Shown: one piece after another, positions 8,365 through 17,199 of the stretch
Layout: every line of letters begins with the position of its first letter
Numbering within the stretch: position 1 is the first letter of the stretch
Origin: WFQV01 sp964611145
Lineage (GTDB): Bacteria; Bacteroidota; Ignavibacteria; Ignavibacteriales; Melioribacteraceae
DNA: 64,000 bases
NCBI GenBank assembly: GCA_964611145.1
Contig: CAZSYM010000009.1
Coordinates: 20,617-84,616 of the forward strand
Direction: 5' to 3'
Made by a program: the position numbers and the translations under genes
The notes under the pieces: generated by a model
What the model was told of the DNA's origin: nothing
What the model saw: the letters and a program-made list of their open reading frames with translations, nothing else
Databases searched by the model: none

Positions 8365-10266
8365 TTATTTATCTGATTGTTTTAAATACCATTCGCTTGA
8401 TTTTTCAAGCAATTCGTTCATGCGTGCTACGAGTTTATGCGGGTCTTCCAACATTCCTTCCAAGAGGAGAGCGGCTCCGTAAAGCTGTTCGGTAACATTT
8501 ATAATGTATTCGTCATCGGGATTCTTCTTGAATATTTCAATCAGGTTTCTGACTAATTTATGATTCGGATTGATTTCCAGTATACGTTCATCTTTCCCGA
8601 CTTCCTGGTTTGCGAGCTTCAAGAGTTTTCTCATGGAAGTCGATAGTGTATCGTCCGCATTTACAAGGCATGAAGGACTATCTGAAAGTCGTTTCGATTC
8701 TACCACATCTTTTACTCGCTCGCCCAGAATTTTTTTCATTTTGGCAAGCAGACTGCTAAAGTGTTTTTTCTCGTCTTTTGTAAGCTCCGGAAGCTCTTCC
8801 TTCTTCGATTCTTCCGCATCTCCGAGCTTTTCCAGCTTTTTCAAATCCGCCGTGTCCACACTCTTGAACTCGTAATCCTTATACTTACGCAGTGAAGATA
8901 CCACCAATTCCTCCGTGGGGTCATAGAGATAAAGCACCTCCACGCCTTTTTTCTTAAATATTTCCAAATGCGGATCGAGTTCAACCGCCTCGCGGCTGTT
9001 TCCAAGTACGTAATAAATTTCTTTTTGATCTTTCTTCATGCGCGAGACGTAATCCGCCAGAGAAACGAGTTCATCCTTTTGAGCATTGGAGGAATCAAAT
9101 CTTAAAAGCTCCGTGAATTTATCGAGATTGGTGAAGTCCATGTAACCGAGTCGGAAAACTTTTCCGTGTTCTTTCCAAAAAGCCTTATACTCGTCGGGAT
9201 TATTTTTAGCCTTGTCCAGCAGAAAGGAAAGCACGTGATTTGTTACACTGCTTGCTATTTTGTGGAAAATCGTGTTTTCCTGAAGAGTCTCGCGGGAAAT
9301 GTTCAAGGGCAAATCTTCCGAATCCACAACTCCCTTCACGAAACTCAAATATTCGGGTAGCAAGTCTTTATTTTTATGTTGAATCAAAACGCGTCTTACG
9401 TAAAGGTCAAGCCCGTAGTTTTCCCTATCCATCCAGAAAAATTCATCGTGCTTTTTGGGAACGAACATAAGAGCATGGAACTGAATGGGAGCGTCAACAG
9501 ATTTATGAATAACAAACATCGGTTCTTCCGTATCATAAGTAAGGAATTTATAGAACTCCGTGTATTGTTCCTTTTTAATTGAGGTTTTCGGTTCTCTCCA
9601 AATTGCCGCGATAGTGTTAACACGGTCTTTCCCTAAGAAAATGGGGAAGGAAATAAAATTGGAATGCTTTTTAATGATGCTTTCCAATCTGTATTTTTCT
9701 GCAAATTCTTTGGCATCGTCTTTCAAGTGGATTTCGATTGAAGTGCCGCGTTTGATTTTTTCGTCCAATATTTCCACTTCGAAACTCCCGCTTCCGTCCG
9801 AACGCCAGCGACATGCGGGTTCTTCCGGTTTATAGGATTTGGTTTTAATAATAACTTCTTTGGCGACCATAAAAACCGAATAGAAACCCACGCCGAATTT
9901 ACCGATGATATTGTTGGCGTCGGCTTTGTTTTCCGCCAATGTTTTCAAGAACTCTGCGGAACCCGATTTCGCAATCGTACCGATATTCTTGACCAATTCA
10001 TCTTTCGTCATTCCGATTCCCGTATCGGAAACCGTTAATGTGTTGTTTTTCTCATCGAAATCCACATGAATTTCCAAAGGTAAATCTTTGTCAACGATTT
10101 CGGTTCCCCGATTAAGTTCGAATCTTACTTTATCCAACGCATCCGAGGCGTTCGAAATCAATTCCCTCAAAAATATTTCGCGGCTTGTATAAAGAGAGTT
10201 CACCAAGATGTCCAGAAGTTGTTTAACCTCGGCTTTGAATTTGTATTTGTGTTTCGTTTCGCTCAT
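8365..10266 (-). CDS. htpG: Chaperone HtpG (Hsp90)
   Basis: A 633-residue ATP-dependent chaperone of the normal bacterial Hsp90 length. The N-terminal GHKL ATPase domain is clear: LRELISNASDALDK carries the ATP-site Glu and Asn, followed by DTGIGMT and GKFGVGFYS. Middle and C-terminal dimerisation domains follow (FISFPIFLG, LPLNISRETLQEN). ATG 10266 was chosen over the in-frame TTG three bases upstream because GGAGGAG sits 6-8 nt before it. It is the last gene of the proteostasis operon, 20 nt after dnaJ/cbpA, and probably responds to heat with it. No oddities seen. Confidence 0.97.
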   Translation of the reverse strand: MSETKHKYKFKAEVKQLLDILVNSLYTSREIFLRELISNASDALDKVRFELNRGTEIVDKDLPLEIHVDFDEKNNTLTVSDTGIGMTKDELVKNIGTIAKSGSAEFLKTLAENKADANNIIGKFGVGFYSVFMVAKEVIIKTKSYKPEEPACRWRSDGSGSFEVEILDEKIKRGTSIEIHLKDDAKEFAEKYRLESIIKKHSNFISFPIFLGKDRVNTIAAIWREPKTSIKKEQYTEFYKFLTYDTEEPMFVIHKSVDAPIQFHALMFVPKKHDEFFWMDRENYGLDLYVRRVLIQHKNKDLLPEYLSFVKGVVDSEDLPLNISRETLQENTIFHKIASSVTNHVLSFLLDKAKNNPDEYKAFWKEHGKVFRLGYMDFTNLDKFTELLRFDSSNAQKDELVSLADYVSRMKKDQKEIYYVLGNSREAVELDPHLEIFKKKGVEVLYLYDPTEELVVSSLRKYKDYEFKSVDTADLKKLEKLGDAEESKKEELPELTKDEKKHFSSLLAKMKKILGERVKDVVESKRLSDSPSCLVNADDTLSTSMRKLLKLANQEVGKDERILEINPNHKLVRNLIEIFKKNPDDEYIINVTEQLYGAALLLEGMLEDPHKLVARMNELLEKSSEWYLKQSDK

Positions 10267-10286
10267 CAATTCCTCCTCCGAATTGT

Positions 10287-11243
10287 TTAACCCGAATATT
10301 TTTCTTTTAATCTTTTAATTATATCCAAATCTTCTTTGGAAATATTTTCCGGTACGGTAAAATTCAGGCGGATGAACAAGTCCCCGCGCGCACCGATATT
10401 ATTGGCTTTTGGCATTCCCATGCCTTTTATCCTCAGTATTTTCGAGCTGTCCGTCCGCGGCGGGATTTTGACCGCAATTTTTTTACCGTCAAGCGTCTTT
10501 ATGGTTTTGGTCGTACCGGTAACAGCGCTGAAAATGTCCACGTCGAGAGTATAATAAAGGTCGTCTCCTTTGCGTTCGAAGAAAGGATCGGCAATAATGT
10601 GAATTTTCAAATAGAGGTCGCCTCGTTCCCCGCCGTTTATTCCTTCACCGCCTTGATTTCTTACGCGCAGTTTTTGTCCGTCCGTAATTCCCGGATTGAT
10701 TTTCACGTTGATTTTTCGTCCGTCAACAACTATTTGTCTTTTGGTTCCCGTCAAAGCCTCGGCAAGGGTAATGTTCAAAGTGGTTTCATAATCTTGCCCT
10801 TTCCGGGAACCGTTACGCCCGCGTGCATAAGTGCCGAAATCGGTTTCGGAGGAAGCGAAACCGCCTCCTCCGAAAAAGCTTTTGAAGAAATCGGAAAATC
10901 CACCTAAACCGCCGAATAGGTCATCGAAATCACCGACGGAAAAGTGATATGTCCTTCCGCCGCCCCCGAAATTTCCTCCGAACCAATCGTGAGCCTGATT
11001 GGCGTTCATGTTTTGATAATACTTCCAATTCGCTCCCAACTGGTCATATTTTTTCCTTTTTTCGGGGTCGCTCAGTACCTCGTGGGCTTCGGTGATTTCC
11101 TTAAACTTTTCCTCGGCGGCTTTATCTCCGGGATTTCTATCCGGATGATATTTCAAGGCAAGCTTTCTATAAGCCTTTTTTATCTCTTCCTGTGTTGCAT
11201 TCTTATCTACGCCGAGTATTTTATAATAATCCTTGAATTCCAT
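10287..11243 (-). CDS. cbpA: DnaJ-family co-chaperone, CbpA type (no zinc finger)
   Basis: A 318-residue type II J-protein. Residues 5-70 are a J domain with the HPD motif at 33-35 (KYHPDRNPGD), which stimulates DnaK ATPase. Residues about 80-140 are Gly/Phe-rich, and two C-terminal substrate-binding beta domains follow. The four CxxCxGxG zinc repeats of true DnaJ are absent, so the CbpA/DjlA-like class fits better than DnaJ. A strong ribosome site (GGAGGTGAG) precedes the ATG. It lies 18 nt after htrA and 20 nt before htpG. No dnaK or grpE is in the window, so its Hsp70 partner is encoded elsewhere. Confidence 0.92.
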   Translation of the reverse strand: MEFKDYYKILGVDKNATQEEIKKAYRKLALKYHPDRNPGDKAAEEKFKEITEAHEVLSDPEKRKKYDQLGANWKYYQNMNANQAHDWFGGNFGGGGRTYHFSVGDFDDLFGGLGGFSDFFKSFFGGGGFASSETDFGTYARGRNGSRKGQDYETTLNITLAEALTGTKRQIVVDGRKINVKINPGITDGQKLRVRNQGGEGINGGERGDLYLKIHIIADPFFERKGDDLYYTLDVDIFSAVTGTTKTIKTLDGKKIAVKIPPRTDSSKILRIKGMGMPKANNIGARGDLFIRLNFTVPENISKEDLDIIKRLKEKYSG

Positions 11244-11261
11244 ATTCCGAACTCACCTCCA

Positions 11262-12779
11262 TTATCCGCCAAGCGTGAAAGCGACAAAGAATTTTCTTTC
11301 ACCCTTTTGAACTCTTAGTATTACAACGTCGCCTTTCTTAAGATTTTTGACGGCTTTGTTGAAAGAATCTATGCCGTCGATTTTGTGATTGTTTACGGCA
11401 AGAATAACATCGCCTTCGCCGAGTCCTGCGCGGGCGGCGGGGCTAAAGCGTTTCAAATCTACCACAATTACGCCGCTCACGTCTTCGGGAATACCGTATT
11501 TCTTTGCCGTGCGGGAGTTGATGGCGGCGACGTTAAACCCGAACAAATCTTGAAGTTTCACTTTGGATGTTTGAGTAACTTTTTCCGGTTCCAAGGTTCC
11601 GAGTTTAACGTCAATTTCCTTTTCATCCCCGTCTCTTAAAACTTTAAGTGTAACTTCGGTACCGGGTTTTGTGGAAGCCACCCAATTTCGCAATTGTGTG
11701 CTGTTTCTAATTTTCTTGCCGTTGAAAGCAATCACTACGTCGCCCGCCTTGATACCGGCTTTTTCTGCAGGACCGTTTTTCATAACATCCGCAATCAAGG
11801 CGCCTTCTTTTACGCTTAGGTTCATAGCTTCCGCCATTGTGGGCGTAAGGTCTTGAATATAAGCGCCCAAATATCCGCGAACAACTTTTCCGTTTGTCTT
11901 AAGTTGTTCCATGATTTCTTTCGCCATGTTTATCGGGACGGCAAAACCTATTCCTTGAAAACCACCGCTTTGAGTTGCAATTGCGGAATTTATTCCTACG
12001 ACTTCTCCGTCCAGATTAACCAAAGCGCCTCCCGAATTACCGGGATTAATAGCGGCGTCGGTTTGTATAAAATCCTCGTAATCCGCCAATCCCATATTCG
12101 AGCGCCCTTTTGCACTTACGATTCCGCTCGTTACGGTATGATCGAGATTCGGGTTGAGCGGGCTACCGATTGCCAATACCATTTCGCCCACTTGCAATTT
12201 GTCGCTGTCGCCAAGTTTTGCAACGGGTAAATCTTTTGCGTCTATTTTAATCAGAGCAATGTCGGTTTTCGGGTCGGTGCCGATAACTTTAGCTTCGAAA
12301 GTTCTTTTGTCAATCAATCGAACACGAACTTTATCAGCTCCTTTCACCACGTGATTGTTTGTAAGAATATAACCGTCGGCGCTAACTATTACGCCGGAGC
12401 CCATTCCCTCTTGAACGAATTCTTTTTTCTTCGGTTTCTGCGGTTTGATTTTCCCGCCGAAAAAATCTCCGAAGAAATCCTCGAAAGGTGTATTGAAAAA
12501 GGGAAAAGGAGATTCGTTAATTTTATAAACTTTTTCCGTGAACACGGTAACAACCGTCGGAGTTACGGCTTTTGCAATATCTACCAAAGCGTTGTTAAAA
12601 TCTTTCAAAGTGCGAATAGGTCTTTCGGCGGCAGATTTGAGCGTGTCTATCGATGTGGATTGCTCCATTGCCAAAACACTAGGTGCATTCGATTTGCTTA
12701 CGTTGGAAAAAACCAAAGCGCCAACAATAATTCCTATTAAAATCAAAACAAATCCCGGTAAACGATATTTTCTTTCCAT
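11262..12779 (-). CDS. degP: HtrA/DegP-type periplasmic serine protease
   Basis: A 505-residue envelope quality-control protease. An N-terminal hydrophobic segment (residues 7-25) is a signal or anchor. The trypsin-like domain has the complete triad His143 (TNNHVVKG), Asp173 (TDPKTDIALI) and Ser249 (NPGNSGGALV). Two PDZ domains follow (about 300-395 and 410-500). A Phe-rich loop (NTPFEDFFGDFFGG) before the protease domain resembles the LA loop of DegP/DegQ. AAGGAGG precedes the ATG. Its place between hsp20 genes and cbpA links cytoplasmic and periplasmic protein-damage responses in one operon. Confidence 0.95.
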   Translation of the reverse strand: MERKYRLPGFVLILIGIIVGALVFSNVSKSNAPSVLAMEQSTSIDTLKSAAERPIRTLKDFNNALVDIAKAVTPTVVTVFTEKVYKINESPFPFFNTPFEDFFGDFFGGKIKPQKPKKKEFVQEGMGSGVIVSADGYILTNNHVVKGADKVRVRLIDKRTFEAKVIGTDPKTDIALIKIDAKDLPVAKLGDSDKLQVGEMVLAIGSPLNPNLDHTVTSGIVSAKGRSNMGLADYEDFIQTDAAINPGNSGGALVNLDGEVVGINSAIATQSGGFQGIGFAVPINMAKEIMEQLKTNGKVVRGYLGAYIQDLTPTMAEAMNLSVKEGALIADVMKNGPAEKAGIKAGDVVIAFNGKKIRNSTQLRNWVASTKPGTEVTLKVLRDGDEKEIDVKLGTLEPEKVTQTSKVKLQDLFGFNVAAINSRTAKKYGIPEDVSGVIVVDLKRFSPAARAGLGEGDVILAVNNHKIDGIDSFNKAVKNLKKGDVVILRVQKGERKFFVAFTLGG

Positions 12780-12866
12780 TATTACCTCCTTGAATTTAAA
12801 AACATTCGTCGCCGCTTATACAAAAGAAATCCGTCTAAGTTGCATTTTCCTCTTTTCCGGCTCGCC

Positions 12867-13319
12867 CTATTTTACCGGAATCTCAATAATATCGGACTTT
12901 TTCACGTTTTCTTTTGGCAGCGAAATAATCAATTGGCCGTTATTGAATTCGGCGGAAATTTTATCCTCGTTAATTTCCAAAGGCACTTCGTACTCTCGAT
13001 AAAAACGTCCGTAAGGTTTTTCTATTTTGTGATACTTAAAATTTTCGCTTTCATGCTCGGGTTTGCGAATTCCCCACACGGTCAATCGCCCGTTCGAGTA
13101 TTTTATTTTTACATCTTCTTTTTCCACACCGGGCAAATCTATTTTAAATTTGAAAAAGTCATTGTCTTCGTAAATGTCCGTCAAAGGCGACCATTCGTAT
13201 TCAATGCCGGAAGAATGCCTTGGGGTGTGTTGTCGAGAGCGATTATGAAATCCGAAAAACTTTTCGAAATCTTTTTCAAAATCAAAAAAGCTTCCCAAAT
13301 CTTCCCACAAGTCGAACAT
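12867..13319 (-). CDS. Small heat shock protein Hsp20 (alpha-crystallin), fourth copy
   Basis: A 150-residue ATP-independent holdase with a full alpha-crystallin domain (about 42-150): LPGVEKEDVKI, YGRFYREYEVP and FNNGQLIISLPK. The C-terminal IEIP provides the I-x-I anchor used for oligomer assembly. The N-terminal arm is Phe/Asp-rich (FFDFEKDFEKFFGF), unlike its three sisters. AAAGGAGGTG lies upstream of the ATG. It is the last of four tandem hsp20 genes and is followed 87 nt later by htrA. Confidence 0.95.
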   Translation of the reverse strand: MFDLWEDLGSFFDFEKDFEKFFGFHNRSRQHTPRHSSGIEYEWSPLTDIYEDNDFFKFKIDLPGVEKEDVKIKYSNGRLTVWGIRKPEHESENFKYHKIEKPYGRFYREYEVPLEINEDKISAEFNNGQLIISLPKENVKKSDIIEIPVK

Positions 13320-13368
13320 TTTCTCACCTCCTTTGAAAAAGAAAAAAGGAGAGACAAAGGGTCTCTCC

Positions 13369-13827
13369 TTATTTTACTTTAACCTCAATTTCCTTTGGTT
13401 TTGCGTCCTCGGCTTTCGGGATTGTTATCGTCAATTGTCCGTCTTTAAACTCGGCTTCAATCTTATCCTCTACGATTTTTTCAGGCAAGGAGAAAGAACG
13501 ATAATACTTGCCGAAAGCTCTTTCGATTCTGTGATAGGTAGCCTTTTTGCTTACTTTCTCTTGCTTTCTCTCGCCGCTTATTGTTAACTCGCCATTGGCA
13601 TAGCTAATCTTAACATCTTTTTTATCAATGCCTGGCAAATCCATTCTCAAAATATATTTGTCATCCTCTTCGATAATATCCGTAAGCGGCATCCAAACAG
13701 CGTTTTCCAAATCTTCGTCCTCGAAATCCCTCAAGCCGAAACGCGTGCTCAAAGAATTGAACAAGCGATTAAACTCTCTTTCCATGTTCAACAACTCTTT
13801 AGCAGGATTCCATTTTACCAGTGCCAT
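13369..13827 (-). CDS. Small heat shock protein Hsp20, third copy
   Basis: A 152-residue protein that is the most canonical of the four sHSPs here: N-terminal MALVKWNPAKELLNMEREFN, alpha-crystallin domain with LPGIDKKDVKIS, AFGKYYRSFSLP and FKDGQLTITIPK, and C-terminal IEVKVK as the I-x-I anchor. It should form large oligomers that hold unfolding proteins for refolding by Hsp70/ClpB. GGAGGAGG precedes the ATG. It is 49 nt upstream of the next hsp20. Confidence 0.96.
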   Translation of the reverse strand: MALVKWNPAKELLNMEREFNRLFNSLSTRFGLRDFEDEDLENAVWMPLTDIIEEDDKYILRMDLPGIDKKDVKISYANGELTISGERKQEKVSKKATYHRIERAFGKYYRSFSLPEKIVEDKIEAEFKDGQLTITIPKAEDAKPKEIEVKVK

Positions 13828-13860
13828 AGTTGCCTCCTCCTATTTTGTTGAACATAACCG

Positions 13861-14253
13861 TTAGTCAATTTTAATGACTTTTGGTTTAACGCGTTCATGT
13901 TTCGGAAGAGTCAAATTCAAAACACCGTTTTCGAAATGGGCTTCGATTTTAGAGTCGTCGATTGTATCGGAAAGATTGAGTTTTCGATAGTAATTGCCGA
14001 TTTCCATCTCGCGAAGTATGTACTTGCGATTAACCACTTCGTCAAAATTTATTCTGCCCATCAGGACAAGGCTTCCGTCTTCGTATTTGATTTTGATATC
14101 ATCCTTGTTTACACCGGGCATGTAAGCCTCCAGGTGGAAATTGTCGTCGGTTTCGTAGATGTTAATCAAGGGAGAAATCCATGCTTCTTTTTCCAAAGCC
14201 TCGTCCCATGTTAATTTTTCTTTTCTTTCAACGGCTTCTTTTACTTCTGCCAT
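13861..14253 (-). CDS. Small heat shock protein Hsp20, second copy (divergent)
   Basis: A 130-residue protein from ATG 14253, which sits 8 nt after AGGAGG; a GTG nine bases upstream overlaps the ribosome site. The alpha-crystallin domain is recognisable (YMPGVNKDDIKIKY, IGNYYRKLNLSD, FENGVLNLTLPK). It departs from its sisters: the usual A-F/Y-G motif is EIGNYYRKL, and the N-terminal arm is short and charged with no aromatic cluster. The C-terminal PKVIKID is a weak I-x-I. It may be a hetero-oligomer partner of the other copies. Confidence 0.92.
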   Translation of the reverse strand: MAEVKEAVERKEKLTWDEALEKEAWISPLINIYETDDNFHLEAYMPGVNKDDIKIKYEDGSLVLMGRINFDEVVNRKYILREMEIGNYYRKLNLSDTIDDSKIEAHFENGVLNLTLPKHERVKPKVIKID

Positions 14254-14275
14254 AATTCTCACCTCCTTTCAAACT

Positions 14276-14710
14276 TTATTTTACGTTTATTACTCTTTCG
14301 TTTTTGTGGTCTTCCACCAATTTGTCGAATGTAATTTTAAGTATTCCGTTTTCGAACTTAGCGTTAATTTTATCGGGGTTTACTTCCACGGGCAATGTGA
14401 AAGCACGTTTGAAGGAACCGTAAATTCTTTCGTTGCGGAAGAAGTTCTTTTCTTTTTTCTCCTCTTCCACTTGTTTTTCCCCTTCAATAGTAAGGATGTT
14501 ATCCTCAAGCGTAAGTTTCAAGTCTTCCTTTTTGATACCGGGAATTTCAGCTTCTACGAAGATATGCTTGTCGTCCTCCCAAATATCGATTTTCGGGGAA
14601 AAACCTTCATGTTTTCCGCTGAACATAAAGGGTAAATCGTCAAAATATCTTTGAATTTGATCGGTTAAAGTTTCCAACTCTCTCAAAGGTTCAAATCTTA
14701 CTAACGTCAT
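14276..14710 (-). CDS. Small heat shock protein Hsp20, first copy
   Basis: A 144-residue protein, the promoter-proximal gene of the proteostasis operon. It has the usual TLVRFEPLRELETLTDQIQR start and an alpha-crystallin domain with IPGIKKEDLKLTLE, IYGSFKRAFTLP and FENGILKITFDK. ATG 14710 is 8 nt downstream of AGGAGG; two upstream GTG codons are in frame but overlap the ribosome site. The C-terminus (NERVINVK) keeps an I-x-V anchor. Two inverted repeats upstream are candidate heat-shock operators. Confidence 0.95.
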   Translation of the reverse strand: MTLVRFEPLRELETLTDQIQRYFDDLPFMFSGKHEGFSPKIDIWEDDKHIFVEAEIPGIKKEDLKLTLEDNILTIEGEKQVEEEKKEKNFFRNERIYGSFKRAFTLPVEVNPDKINAKFENGILKITFDKLVEDHKNERVINVK

Positions 14711-15108
14711 TTTCACCACCTCCTTTTTATTTTGTTTGTTGTTTTCATTTTTTTTCGCTTAAACCACAATAATTTCCGTGCCAATTTTTAAAAACCGCCC
14801 TAACTTGTTGTTTTTTAATAAGTTAGGGAGATTTAGTGCTTTTAACCATGGATTTGCTATTTTTACAGTATAAGCGCTAAAATGACAATTTTCCGTAATA
14901 ATGCCAGAGAGAAAGACAAAATAACAGAGCATGGGAGAAAACAAGAATGTATGAATATATGGAAATTATGTTATTAACTCTTATCTTTAATTTGATTTTA
15001 CTCATTTATTCTCTTTCTACTCAAATACCGTTTCCAGAAACCTTAGGTTTGCAAATACAATAAATTGCTTTTTTTGGAGATTGGGGGTATTTTTGTAGTT
15101 TGTATTTT
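14711..15108. promoter_or_regulatory. Divergent control region between the hsp20 operon and tRNA-Leu/tig
   Basis: About 400 bases with no convincing gene. It contains a 9-13-9 inverted repeat (14798-14828) and a looser pair of TTAGYGCTT-type half-sites (14833-14841 and 14872-14880). The remainder, about 14881-15108, is AT-rich with no clear structure; promoters for tRNA-Leu and tig must lie here but I could not fix them. Confidence 0.55.
14798..14828. promoter_or_regulatory. Perfect inverted repeat CCCTAACTT-N13-AAGTTAGGG, candidate heat-shock operator
   Basis: Nine-base arms at 14798-14806 and 14820-14828 are exact inverse complements, with a 13-base AT-rich spacer. It lies 88 nt upstream of the first hsp20 ATG and is geometrically like a CIRCE element (9-9-9) but with different arm sequence and longer spacer. 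It could be the binding site of a heat-shock repressor or an mRNA hairpin near the 5' end. There is no run of T directly after it, so a terminator is less likely. Confidence 0.45.
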
Positions 15109-15190
15109 GCGGAAGTGGCGGAATTGGCAGACGCGCTAGACTTAGGATCTAGTACCGCAAGGTGTGGGGGTTCGAGTCCCCCCTTCCGCA
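15109..15190 (+). tRNA. tRNA-Leu (anticodon UAG)
   Basis: An 82-nt cloverleaf: acceptor stem GCGGAAG with CTTCCGC (15109-15115 and 15183-15189), discriminator A15190, anticodon stem CTAGA/TCTAG and loop CTTAGGA with anticodon TAG at 15143-15145, a long variable arm (TACCGCAAGGTGT region) typical of leucine tRNAs, and a T arm GGGGG-TTCGAGT-CCCCC. CCA is not encoded. It reads CUN leucine codons. It lies 22 nt upstream of tig. Confidence 0.97.
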
Positions 15191-15212
15191 CTTTTTCGAA
15201 CAAAATTAAATT

Positions 15213-16541
15213 ATGAGAGAGGTTAAATTGGAATCCAAAGTTAATGCAATTTCAAAGGTTGAACACGAAGTTGAAGTAAAACTCGATTACGAGGAAATTA
15301 AACCAGAAATAGAAAAGGCTTATGAAAAGGAACGAAAAAACATCGTTATGCCGGGCTTCCGCAAAGGGAAAGTTCCAATCCCAATGATAAAAAAATTTTA
15401 CGGTCCTGAAATCGAACAACGAGCAAGTGAAAATATTGCCAACACTAAGTTCTGGGAAATTGTCAAAGACCAAAATTTAAAACCTATCAGCACTCCAAAA
15501 CTAACAGAATTAAAATTAGATAAAGAAAGCGGACTGACGTTTAAAATCCGCTATGAAGTCCAACCGGAGCTGGAAGTAAAAGATTATAAAAACATAGAAG
15601 TAGAAAAGCCGATTTTTAAAGTAAAGGAAGAAGACATCGAAAAAGAGCTAAAAGCCTTGCTAATCTCCCACGCTTCCTTCGAAAAAGCGGAAAAAGTGGA
15701 AAATGAAGACTATAGAATCACAGTTGATATCAAACTTGCCGATTCAAAAGAAGACGATTTCATCGAAAAAGGCACCAAGCTAAATCTTAACGACAGTAAA
15801 CTGAACGAGGAAATCAAGAAGAACGCCCTCGGGAAAAAAGTTGGCGATGAAATCGAATTTACCATTATTGACGAGCACAAACACGGCGAAGAAACACATA
15901 AAGCGGAACACAAATACATAGCTATAATCCGCGATATAGAAAAATTCATCTTCCCCGAATTGACGGAGGAATTTTGCAAAAAAGTAACAAAAGACAAAGC
16001 AACCAACGAAAAAGAACTTCGCGAATTTTTCAAAAACAATTACGAAGAATATTTCGAAGCCGAAGCGGACAAAATTTATACTTCGGAACTCTTGGACAAG
16101 GTGGTCAAAAATAACGATTTCGAACTGCCTAAAGAATTTCTAAACAATTATCTGGATGAACTAGTCGAACGTGAACAAAAGAAATACGAGCAACAAGGCT
16201 ACGGAAAAATCGGAAAGGATATACTCCGCATTCAATTGAGACCGCAAGCCGAATGGACGACCAAGTGGGAAATAATAATGGAAAACATCGCCAAGAAAGA
16301 AAACATAGAAGTCACGGACGAAGACCTAAGGAAACTTGCGGAAGAAGAAGCGAAAAAAACGGGAATTTCCGTAGAAAAACTGATAAAATATTATAAAGAC
16401 TCAAACAAAAAATTTGAGCTTTTGGAAAAGAAAGTAGTGGACTTCCTAAAAGAAGTCAATCCTCCCAAGGAAATCGACGGCGAGGAATGGGAAAAGAAGC
16501 AGAAAGCGAAAAACGACGAGAAAAAGGATGAAGGGAAATAA
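15213..16541 (+). CDS. tig: Trigger factor, ribosome-associated chaperone
   Basis: A 442-residue protein of the expected length. The N-terminal ribosome-binding domain has the signature loop PGFRKGKVP near residue 50. A PPIase-like insert (about 155-245) is recognisable mainly by FTIIDEHKHGEETHKAEHKY and looks degenerate. The C-terminal helical arms fill the rest and end in a Lys/Glu-rich tail. It binds nascent chains at the ribosome exit. There is no strong ribosome site before the ATG. It is followed after 1 nt by clpP, the usual tig-clpP pairing. Confidence 0.94.
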   Translation: MREVKLESKVNAISKVEHEVEVKLDYEEIKPEIEKAYEKERKNIVMPGFRKGKVPIPMIKKFYGPEIEQRASENIANTKFWEIVKDQNLKPISTPKLTELKLDKESGLTFKIRYEVQPELEVKDYKNIEVEKPIFKVKEEDIEKELKALLISHASFEKAEKVENEDYRITVDIKLADSKEDDFIEKGTKLNLNDSKLNEEIKKNALGKKVGDEIEFTIIDEHKHGEETHKAEHKYIAIIRDIEKFIFPELTEEFCKKVTKDKATNEKELREFFKNNYEEYFEAEADKIYTSELLDKVVKNNDFELPKEFLNNYLDELVEREQKKYEQQGYGKIGKDILRIQLRPQAEWTTKWEIIMENIAKKENIEVTDEDLRKLAEEEAKKTGISVEKLIKYYKDSNKKFELLEKKVVDFLKEVNPPKEIDGEEWEKKQKAKNDEKKDEGK

Positions 16542-16542
16542 A

Positions 16543-17184
16543 ATGAAAAAAAAGGATGAACTTTACAATCAATTAGTACCTTACGTAATAGAACAAACGG
16601 GACGTGGCGAACGCGGGATGGACATTTTTTCCCGACTTTTGCGGGAAAGAATAATTTTCTTGGGCACCGCAATTGACGATCACGTCGCTTCGCTCGTTAT
16701 CGCCCAACTTCTCTTTTTGGAAGCGGAAGACCCGGAAAAAGATATATTTCTCTATATCAACTCTCCTGGAGGCAGCGTAACGGCAGGTTTAGCCATTTAC
16801 GATACAATGCAATACATCAAAGCAGACGTAGCAACGATATGCGTAGGCTTAGCGGCGAGCATGGGTGCAATTCTTCTTGCCGGAGGCGCAGAAGGCAAAC
16901 GTTCCGCACTCCCCCATTCTAAAATAATGATACATCAACCGTGGGTAGGCGGTCTGCAGGGACAAACCTCCGATATTGAAATCCACGCCAAAGAAATGGT
17001 CAAAACACGTGACACTCTCTATGAAATTCTTGCAAAGCATACGAAAAAACCGTTGGACAAAATTCGTCGCGATTGCGACCGAGATTATTTTATGACCGTA
17101 AAAGAAGCAAAAGAATACAACCTAATCGACAACATATTCGAGCGCAGAATAATGCCAGGTGAAAAGAAGGAAAAGAAAAAATAA
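16543..17184 (+). CDS. clpP: ATP-dependent Clp protease proteolytic subunit
   Basis: A 213-residue serine peptidase subunit from ATG 16543 (MKKKDELYNQL), chosen because AAGGG lies 9 nt before it; an in-frame ATG 15 bases upstream would overlap the end of tig. The catalytic triad is Ser106 (LAASMGAILL), His131 (MIHQPWVGG) and Asp181 (CDRDYF). It forms the tetradecameric barrel that degrades substrates fed by ClpX or ClpA/C, which are not in the window. A strong terminator follows at 17200-17228. Confidence 0.97.
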   Translation: MKKKDELYNQLVPYVIEQTGRGERGMDIFSRLLRERIIFLGTAIDDHVASLVIAQLLFLEAEDPEKDIFLYINSPGGSVTAGLAIYDTMQYIKADVATICVGLAASMGAILLAGGAEGKRSALPHSKIMIHQPWVGGLQGQTSDIEIHAKEMVKTRDTLYEILAKHTKKPLDKIRRDCDRDYFMTVKEAKEYNLIDNIFERRIMPGEKKEKKK

Positions 17185-17199
17185 ATTTCCCAACTTTGA

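Noticed and set aside
14771..14784. Sigma-54-like -24 element (TTGGCACG) on the minus strand upstream of hsp20
   Set aside because: The -24 match is exact but the expected GC at -12 is absent (ATTATT), and sigma-54 control of heat-shock genes would be unusual.
14833..14880. A classical CIRCE element
   Set aside because: The half-sites differ from TTAGCACTC/GAGTGCTAA and the 30-base spacing is far from 9, so only a distant resemblance remains.
14759..14944. 61-residue minus-strand frame upstream of hsp20
   Set aside because: No ribosome site, no homology features, and it covers the inverted repeats that look regulatory.
15021..15203. Minus-strand open frame over tRNA-Leu
   Set aside because: It is antisense to a well-folded tRNA and has no family features.
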